Assembly: GCA_022600655.1 (NCBI GenBank)
Contig: JAHZJZ010000373.1
Coordinates: 1 to 11,615, forward strand
Direction of reading: 5' to 3'
DNA from: Campylobacterota bacterium
Lineage (GTDB): Bacteria; Campylobacterota; Campylobacteria; Campylobacterales; Sulfurovaceae
DNA length: 11,615 nt
The notes under the pieces were generated by a model that was given only the letters and a program-made list of their open reading frames with translations, searched no databases and was not told the origin of the DNA. Positions 6,912 to 11,615 of this stretch are shown here, in pieces (the stretch's first letter is position 1; every line of letters begins with the position of its first letter). The position numbers were made by a program, and so were the translations under genes.

Positions 6912-6929
6912 TGTAACAATCTAATAACA
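6912..6929. promoter_or_regulatory. Possible 11-bp-spaced half-site pair before the micro-ORF
   Basis: TGTAACA (6912-6918) and AATAACA (6923-6929) are 11 bp apart, 44 bp upstream of the micro-ORF start and just upstream of a TATACC box read on the minus strand. The position would overlap the -35 region, where PhoB-type activators bind. Weak by itself, it gains some weight from the similar pairs at 7235-7252 and 7293-7310. Confidence 0.25.
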
Positions 6930-6949
6930 AACGTTTATGTAATTTCTTT

Positions 6950-7195
6950 TTAAGCAACCATCGTATATTTGGCAATACGCTCCAACTGAATGTACCAATC
7001 TTCATTCATTACCTCTTCAAAATCTATTAGGTTTATCTCTAAACCTGCATTACTTAAACTGGCATCGTAAATAGACTCAGAGGGAATATCGAGCATCTCT
7101 TCACAATACTCAAAGGGACAAAAATCATAATCGATAGCAGCAAGATTCCAGTCTGAATCAATAGACTTTATTGGGATAATAACTAGACTCTCCAT
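6950..7195 (-). CDS. Small acidic cytoplasmic protein, function unknown
   Basis: The protein has 81 residues, with AAAAGGAG ending 8 bases before the ATG, so translation is well supported. There is no signal peptide or membrane segment. It is strongly acidic (many Asp and Glu, few Lys and Arg), with two tryptophans (W16, W67) and two cysteines (C26, C31, in FCPFEYCEE) that might form a metal or redox pair, though four intervening residues is not a standard motif. I recognise no family. It is transcribed away from the PhoX-like gene, sharing the 183-bp control region that holds the 11-bp-spaced TAAC repeats, and precedes the micro-ORF at 6868. Linked regulation with the PhoX-like gene is therefore possible (inference). 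Confidence 0.65.
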   Translation of the reverse strand: MESLVIIPIKSIDSDWNLAAIDYDFCPFEYCEEMLDIPSESIYDASLSNAGLEINLIDFEEVMNEDWYIQLERIAKYTMVA

Positions 7196-7234
7196 AGTAA
7201 AACTCCTTTTGTTTTATTGATTTTATATAAAACC

Positions 7235-7263
7235 TATAACATAAATATAACATTCATATTATA
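7235..7263. promoter_or_regulatory. Tandem 11-bp-period TATAACA repeats
   Basis: TATAACA occurs at 7235-7241 and again exactly 11 bp on at 7246-7252, and a degenerate third copy, TATTATA, starts at 7257. Direct heptamers with a 4-bp AT spacer are the layout bound by dimers of OmpR/PhoB-family response regulators. The site lies between the divergent 81-codon gene and the PhoX-like gene, closer to the former, and may serve either. Confidence 0.35.
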
Positions 7264-7292
7264 ATTTGATAACATCTTTTTTAACAATTTCT

Positions 7293-7310
7293 CTGTAACC
7301 ATAATGTAAA
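7293..7310 (+). promoter_or_regulatory. Pho-box-like direct repeat upstream of the PhoX-like gene
   Basis: CTGTAAC (7293-7299), spacer CATA, and ATGTAAA (7304-7310) form a 7-4-7 direct repeat. This is the architecture, and nearly the sequence, of an E. coli-type Pho box (CTGTCAT-N4-CTGTCAT). It starts 86 bp upstream of the ATG. A possible -10 (TATACT, 7343-7348) is farther downstream than in classic Pho promoters, so the regulator assignment is tentative. The phosphatase-family neighbour makes it plausible. Confidence 0.35.
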
Positions 7311-7378
7311 CAAAAAGAAATGCTTTTGTTATTAACTCTCTCTATACTTGTCGTATCATATTACAAAAGGAATGCACG

Positions 7379-9193
7379 ATGATAAGAAATATAGCACTTT
7401 CAGCCATTACCATATTGGCGATTGGATTGACAGGATGTGGGTCAGATGAGAATAGTAGATCAGTAGCGACCAACCCTCAAGAGACTTTAACAGGTATAGA
7501 CTCTATAGCTTTTGAAGAGATTGCAACAGCAACTGCACCTACTGAAAAAGCAAAACTTTTGACAACAAAAAAAGTTACCATTAATGGTACAGAACAGAGT
7601 ATAGACTTTACCTCTATTATGGCAACAGGTGACAAAGACAACAATGAAACATTTGGTTTGGTTAAAGATATGAATGACAATGTCATTAAGTTTGAAGATG
7701 GTAGCCCTTATATCTGTAATGGTACCAATGGTGGTGTAGGTTCAGGACTTGACTTCTCATCGATTCTTCAAAAAAATGGAAAACTCTACATGGTCAATCA
7801 GTTTGAGTGTCAAATTGGTGCAATGTATATGTTTGAACTTAATCAAGATGCAACAACGGGTGCTTTATCTCCTAAAAAAGACACCTTACAGTTTATTAGC
7901 CAAAAAGAAGAGTTTGGTGGTTTTGTTCACTGTGCAGGTCAAGCAACTCCTTGGAACTCACACTTAGGAAGTGAAGAGTATGAGACCGATGCACGGTTTG
8001 TTGAAGAGGAGACCAATGCAACGACAGGTTTAACAGGTAGTAAATATTATGACGAAACGGCAAAGTTCTTTGGTGGTGATATAACAAAACTGAACCCATA
8101 CTACTACGGATGGACACCAGAGGTTAGGGTTAAGGCTGATGGAACACCTGATTACAGTAAACACTACGCTATGGGTAGATTTTCTCATGAATTATCGTAC
8201 GTAATGCCAGACAAAAAAACTGTTTATATGTCAGATGATGGAACGAATGTTGGTCTTTTTATGTTTGTGGCTGATAAGGCAGAAGATTTAAGTGCTGGTA
8301 CATTGTATGTAGCCAAAGTAACACAAAACCATGGTAGAGATGGTGGAGACTTTTCATTGTCATGGATTGACTTGGGTCATGCAGACAATGCAGAAGTAAG
8401 AGCAATAGTGGCATTAAAACCTAACTTTTCAACCTTCTTTGAGAGTGCAACAGTCAATGCAGATAACAGCTGTCCTACAGGGTTTAGCTCTATTAATACA
8501 ACAGCAGGTCATGAGTGTTTAAAACTTAAAGCTGGTGTTGATGAGAACATCGTTTCAAGAGTTGAAACCAGAAGGTATGCTGCTTTAAAAGGAGCAACGA
8601 CTGAGTTTAGAAAAGAGGAGGGAATTACCTTTAACCCTGCAACGAACAAACTTTATGTAGCGATGTCAGCCATAGAACGTGGTATGGAAGACAACAAAAA
8701 AGGTGGAGATGCCAACGACAAGTACGACAAAGGTGGAAACAACGACATTAAAGTAGAGTACAACTACTGTGGTGCGATTTATGAGCTTGATGTAGCAAAC
8801 GATACAAACATAAAAAGTGACTATGTCGCTACCAATATGAAAGGTATTTTAACAGGTAATATGATAGCAGAAGATGCCAATGGCAATAAGTGTGACCTTA
8901 ATGGAATCTCTAACCCTGATAACGTCACCATGCTTCCTGGAACCAACCTCTTAACCATTGGTGAAGATACCAGCAAACATGAGAACAACATCATCTGGAC
9001 CTATGACCTTGACTCTGGTAAGTTAAGTAGAATTCTTTCTACCCCTGTAGGTGCTGAGACAACCTCACCATTTTGGTACACCAATGTTAATGGTTTTGGA
9101 TACATGACAGCTGTAACACAACACCCAGATACAACGTCTGCTGATAAAGGTGAGTCATCTGTTGGTGTTCTAGGACCAATAAAATTTAAATAA
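7379..9193 (+). CDS. PhoX/DUF839-family lipoprotein, putative alkaline phosphatase
   Basis: The protein has 604 residues. The lipobox LTGC puts the lipidated cysteine at C20, so it is anchored in the membrane rather than exported by Tat like classical PhoX. Family landmarks appear in order. HCAGQATPWNSHLGSEE (184-200) matches the PhoX CAGG-TPWG-EE segment, whose Cys binds iron in the solved enzyme. RFSHE (267-271) is followed by VYMSDDG (282-288). EEGITFNP lies near 413-420, and NPDNVTMLPGTNLL with GEDTS near 514-532. Such six-bladed propellers bind calcium and iron and hydrolyse phosphomonoesters. The metal ligands seem kept, so activity is plausible but unproven, as many DUF839 proteins are untested. 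AAAAGGA (7365-7371) supports the start. The next gene, a dihaem lipoprotein, begins 62 bp on. The start lies downstream of a Pho-box-like repeat. Confidence 0.78.
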   Translation: MIRNIALSAITILAIGLTGCGSDENSRSVATNPQETLTGIDSIAFEEIATATAPTEKAKLLTTKKVTINGTEQSIDFTSIMATGDKDNNETFGLVKDMNDNVIKFEDGSPYICNGTNGGVGSGLDFSSILQKNGKLYMVNQFECQIGAMYMFELNQDATTGALSPKKDTLQFISQKEEFGGFVHCAGQATPWNSHLGSEEYETDARFVEEETNATTGLTGSKYYDETAKFFGGDITKLNPYYYGWTPEVRVKADGTPDYSKHYAMGRFSHELSYVMPDKKTVYMSDDGTNVGLFMFVADKAEDLSAGTLYVAKVTQNHGRDGGDFSLSWIDLGHADNAEVRAIVALKPNFSTFFESATVNADNSCPTGFSSINTTAGHECLKLKAGVDENIVSRVETRRYAALKGATTEFRKEEGITFNPATNKLYVAMSAIERGMEDNKKGGDANDKYDKGGNNDIKVEYNYCGAIYELDVANDTNIKSDYVATNMKGILTGNMIAEDANGNKCDLNGISNPDNVTMLPGTNLLTIGEDTSKHENNIIWTYDLDSGKLSRILSTPVGAETTSPFWYTNVNGFGYMTAVTQHPDTTSADKGESSVGVLGPIKFK

Positions 9194-9217
9194 TATTTCA
9201 GACTCATATCTATCTCA

Positions 9218-9238
9218 TTCCCATGCTTTGCATGGGGA
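9218..9238. repeat. REP-like hairpin before the dihaem cytochrome gene
   Basis: Arms TTCCCATGC (9218-9226) and GCATGGGGA (9230-9238) pair over nine positions with one G-T pair around a TTT loop. With the flanking CTCA and TACAT it resembles the widespread REP family built on CTCGTTCCCACGC and GCGTGGGAATGCAT. It ends 5 bases before the ribosome site at 9244-9250, so in RNA it could tune expression of the downstream gene. No T-run follows, so it is not a standard terminator. Confidence 0.55.
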
Positions 9239-9255
9239 TACATAAGGAAGACTCC

Positions 9256-10962
9256 ATGTACAAAATAACACTACTGCTTAGTAGCACACTACTGTTTATG
9301 GGCTGTAACAGTTCAGAGGATAAAACATCTATATTTACAAGTGAACAAAATACCTCAACCTCTTTAATTTCAAAAAGCATTATAAACAACAAAGCAGCCT
9401 ATATTACCTCGCAGTGTTATACCAAAACAGAAGATAGTGATGGCACGTTGCATAACCCTTGTATGAACTGTCATGTTAACTCTAAACGCCCCAACTACAT
9501 GGATGATTGGGATTTACAAGAGGAGCTTCCTTTTAATGAATATACAAAAGTAAACCGTTTTACCAATCTCTTTAAAGATAGAACCGAACAAGTAGAGATG
9601 ATGAGTGATGAGAATATACTCAACTATATACGAAAAGACAACTATAAAAACAGTAAGAATCAAATAATTTTAGCCCAACAGCTCAAAAACTTACCCGATA
9701 CATGGGATTTTAATAAGAACCAAAAATGGGATGGCTACATGCCTGACTGTTACTTTAACTTTGATGCTGAAGGTTTTGATAAAAATGAACATAATGAATT
9801 TACAGGCTGGAGGGCTTTTGGTTACTACCCTTTCTTAGGAACATTTTGGCCCACCAATGGTTCGACCGATGATGTACTGATTCGTCTTGCCAAACCTTTT
9901 CAAACGCTCAATGGAAAATTTGATAAAAAAACTTATAAAATAAACCTAGCCATTGTAGAAGCGATGATAAAAGAGAGCAATATTACCATAGAAGAGGTGG
10001 ATGAATCACTTTGGAATGTGGACTTAAACAGAGATGGAACGCTTAATAGAGCAAAACAGATAACCTACAAATGGCAACCTTTAAACAACATCTATATGTC
10101 TTACGTCGGTGACGCTAAAAAACTTTACGAAGAAGAGAAACTGCACATCGCAGCAGGACTCTACCCCGAAGAGACAGAGTTTCTACACTCGGTACGTTAT
10201 ATAGATATAAACAAAACATCAGAAACAATTCAGATGGCTTCACGAATGAAAGAGCTTCGCTATGCTAAAAAATATGGCTGGAACAGTTATGGTCAGATAG
10301 AAAATGGAATGATGTCCGAAATAAAAGAGAAAGAGGCTTTCCCTGAACGTCTTAGAACCGTCATGGGCAATGCTGAAGAGGGTGTAGACAATGACTATGG
10401 ATGGAAATACCAAGGTTTTATAGAAGATGCAGAGGGCTATTTACGACCACAAACCTATGAAGAGAATTTATATTGTATTGGTTGTCACTCAACCATTGGG
10501 GCGATTGTAGACAGTACCTTTGTTTTTCCAAGAAAGTTTGACTACCAACAAGCCCAGATGGGTTGGAGTCACTGGACACAACTAAAAGATGGATTTAAAA
10601 ATATAAAAGAGCCAATCTTAGCCGATGGTAGGTATGAGTACAGTCTCTACTTACAAAATAACCACTCAGGTGATGAGTTTAGAACCAACAGTGAGGTGAT
10701 GGCAAAGTTTTTTGAGCCTAATGGAACACTTAAAGCAACGGAGATAGAGAAACTTCATAATGATATATCTCACCTTATTGTCCCCTCAACTAAGAGGGCA
10801 ATGACGCTGAATAAAGCCTATAAAGTTATTGTCGAAGAGCAGAGTTTCATCTATGGTCGTGATGTTCATGTGAAACCTACAACCAATGTACATGAAGAGG
10901 TTCTAATAGACCAAAAAACTGGCTTAGAAGCTGTTAAAATGGAGCGTTATCCTTTGAGGTAA
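9256..10962 (+). CDS. Dihaem c-type cytochrome lipoprotein, function unknown
   Basis: The start chosen is the ATG at 9256, after AAGGAAG (9244-9250). An in-frame ATG at 9223 lies inside a hairpin and would put charged residues before the signal. The product has 568 residues with lipobox FMGC (C17). Two haem sites are visible: CMNCH (69-73) near the N terminus and CIGCH (407-411), each with a His ligand; the sixth ligands are unknown. Two Asp/Asn-rich loops, D151-F-N-K-N...D159-G and D256-L-N-R-D-G (256-261), look like calcium sites. The 335 residues between the haems and the last 150 match no family I know. It lies 62 bp after the PhoX-like gene and is probably cotranscribed, which suggests a partner or shared regulation. 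An electron-transfer or oxidoreductase role at the envelope is inference. No terminator is evident after its stop. Confidence 0.72.
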   Translation: MYKITLLLSSTLLFMGCNSSEDKTSIFTSEQNTSTSLISKSIINNKAAYITSQCYTKTEDSDGTLHNPCMNCHVNSKRPNYMDDWDLQEELPFNEYTKVNRFTNLFKDRTEQVEMMSDENILNYIRKDNYKNSKNQIILAQQLKNLPDTWDFNKNQKWDGYMPDCYFNFDAEGFDKNEHNEFTGWRAFGYYPFLGTFWPTNGSTDDVLIRLAKPFQTLNGKFDKKTYKINLAIVEAMIKESNITIEEVDESLWNVDLNRDGTLNRAKQITYKWQPLNNIYMSYVGDAKKLYEEEKLHIAAGLYPEETEFLHSVRYIDINKTSETIQMASRMKELRYAKKYGWNSYGQIENGMMSEIKEKEAFPERLRTVMGNAEEGVDNDYGWKYQGFIEDAEGYLRPQTYEENLYCIGCHSTIGAIVDSTFVFPRKFDYQQAQMGWSHWTQLKDGFKNIKEPILADGRYEYSLYLQNNHSGDEFRTNSEVMAKFFEPNGTLKATEIEKLHNDISHLIVPSTKRAMTLNKAYKVIVEEQSFIYGRDVHVKPTTNVHEEVLIDQKTGLEAVKMERYPLR

Positions 10963-11010
10963 GTACCCATTAGTTCCGCCCACGAAGATTAGTTAAGACA
11001 AGTAGAAGTT

Positions 11011-11039
11011 AAAAAGGGACTGTGACTCTTCACAGTCTC
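11011..11039 (-). terminator. Intrinsic terminator of the minus-strand small-gene operon
   Basis: Read on the minus strand, GACTGTGA (11037-11030), loop AGAG and TCACAGTC (11025-11018) form an 8-bp perfect stem, extendable by two pairs, followed by CCTTTTT (11017-11011). It lies 12 bp past the stop of the 84-codon gene. The plus strand has no T-run after the stem, so it does not clearly end the dihaem cytochrome transcript. Confidence 0.85.
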
Positions 11040-11051
11040 TCAAGAAAAACT

Positions 11052-11306
11052 TTACTTAGCAGCAACTGTCGCTTCTTTCTCTTTTTTCTTTCTCATTAGG
11101 TCGAGTTTCATTTCAAATAGAAGTGCCTCTTTCTGATAAAGTTTAACTTTTTCTTGAGCAATCTCAGCTCCAAGATGTGCTAATTGTAACTCCATCTCTT
11201 CTATAGTGATTTTCTTTTCAACTGTTGTCTCTTCAGCAATAAGGTTTGTACTCAATGTTAGTGATAAAATAGCTCCTAGTGCTAATGCTTTAATACTTCT
11301 ATTCAT
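11052..11306 (-). CDS. Small exported coiled-coil protein
   Basis: The protein has 84 residues. Residues 1-24 form a Sec signal (basic MNRSIK, Ala/Leu core, cut after NLIA). The mature 60 residues are nearly all helix with heptad-like Leu, Ile, Met and Ala (IEEMELQLAHLGAEIA, then KLYQKEALLFEMKLDLM), ending in a KKKEKEATVAAK tail. No catalytic motif is present. It resembles small periplasmic coiled-coil proteins that act as chaperones, adaptors or oligomer spacers, but no family is recognised. The ribosome site AAAGGAAA precedes the ATG. It starts 12 bp after the stop of the 76-codon gene, so the two form an operon, closed by the terminator at 11039-11011. The plus-strand open frame across this region is a shadow. 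Confidence 0.75.
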   Translation of the reverse strand: MNRSIKALALGAILSLTLSTNLIAEETTVEKKITIEEMELQLAHLGAEIAQEKVKLYQKEALLFEMKLDLMRKKKEKEATVAAK

Positions 11307-11318
11307 AGTCTATTTCCT

Positions 11319-11549
11319 TTATATAGTCTCTTTTGCTTTCTGTAACGCTTCAATAACTTGGTCAATATTTGCTTTTGGAATATGTACTTTCCACTCTGGT
11401 TCTGCTGCATCTGCTTTTAGACTGATTCCAATACTTGCAACAGATTCACTTTTAGCTCCATATGGCTCTGCTATAGTTGTTATAGATATCTGTCCATTTT
11501 TAGTACCAGATAGTGTCATGTTATCAATTTTATTGACTGTTCCACTCAT
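11319..11549 (-). CDS. Small cytosolic protein, function unknown
   Basis: The protein has 76 residues with no signal or membrane segment. It reads as a beta-rich N-terminal part (TLSGTKNGQISITTIA, then VASIGISLKA), then PEWKVHIP (51-58) and a C-terminal amphipathic helix (NIDQVIEALQKAKETI). The strand-strand-strand-helix pattern with a basic strand recalls small nucleic-acid-binding folds such as PC4/YdbC, but no diagnostic residue supports this. I do not recognise the family. AAAGGA lies just before the ATG. It is the first gene of the two-gene operon with the exported coiled-coil protein. A TATACT box lies 36 bp upstream. Confidence 0.68.
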   Translation of the reverse strand: MSGTVNKIDNMTLSGTKNGQISITTIAEPYGAKSESVASIGISLKADAAEPEWKVHIPKANIDQVIEALQKAKETI

Positions 11550-11584
11550 AGTTTATCCTTTATTTTTATTGTATTTAAAATCGT

Positions 11585-11590
11585 AGTATA
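11585..11590 (-). promoter_or_regulatory. Probable -10 box of the small-gene operon
   Basis: Read on the minus strand, TATACT lies 36 bp before the ATG at 11549, in a GTGTTATACTACG context. No clear -35 can be defined, because the window ends about 25 bases farther upstream. Confidence 0.4.
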
Positions 11591-11615
11591 ACACTATTTT
11601 ATATAATAATTGTTA

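Noticed and set aside
9223..9255. Upstream in-frame ATG for the dihaem cytochrome
   Set aside because: It lies inside the hairpin without a ribosome site and would add charged residues before the lipoprotein signal. The ATG at 9256 has AAGGAAG at the right distance.
11206..11586. Plus-strand 126-codon hydrophobic open frame
   Set aside because: It runs antisense across two well-supported small genes with good ribosome sites and across their promoter. Its hydrophobicity is the complement of Lys/Glu-rich coding sequence.

Overview
The window is AT-rich DNA that looks like a free-living Campylobacterota (Sulfurimonas/Sulfurovum-type) chromosome. The pointers are the base composition, the AAGGA-type ribosome sites, the TATAAT-like boxes in AT runs, and the density of small periplasmic c-type cytochromes and envelope proteins. 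This assignment is inference from style, not a database match.

Layout, left to right. (1) 156-2102 (+) encodes a secreted protein with DUF302-like domains. It converges on a minus-strand pair at 3405-2195, a cytochrome c'-like monohaem protein followed 17 bp later by an RND/HlyD-type periplasmic adaptor. An imperfect palindromic REP-like element (2106-2186) lies between the converging ends. (2) 3579-4385 (+) encodes an exported protein made almost wholly of 11-residue repeats, closed by a strong terminator. (3) 4534-6657 (+) encodes a clear paralogue of the first protein. (4) 6650-7195 (-) holds an 81-codon gene, a 23-codon membrane micro-ORF with an excellent ribosome site, and a short stretch that looks like broken coding sequence. 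(5) 7379-9193 and 9256-10962 (+) encode a PhoX/DUF839-type lipoprotein and a large dihaem c-type cytochrome lipoprotein, probably cotranscribed. They are separated by a REP-like hairpin. (6) 11549-11052 (-) is a two-gene operon of small proteins with its own promoter-like box and an intrinsic terminator.

Almost every larger product carries a Sec or lipoprotein signal, so this is an envelope/periplasm region. The PhoX-like protein suggests phosphate scavenging. The non-coding DNA upstream of it holds pairs of TAAC-containing half-sites spaced 11 bp apart, the geometry bound by PhoB/OmpR-family regulators. Weaker copies lie in front of the micro-ORF and the cytochrome c' gene. No RNA genes, CRISPR arrays or intact transposases were seen.

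The most unusual items are the hendecad-repeat protein (18 in-phase 11-mers, the last eight in a 22-residue super-repeat), the pair of multidomain DUF302-like paralogues bracketing it, the PhoX-like/dihaem cytochrome pairing, and the 23-residue membrane peptide.
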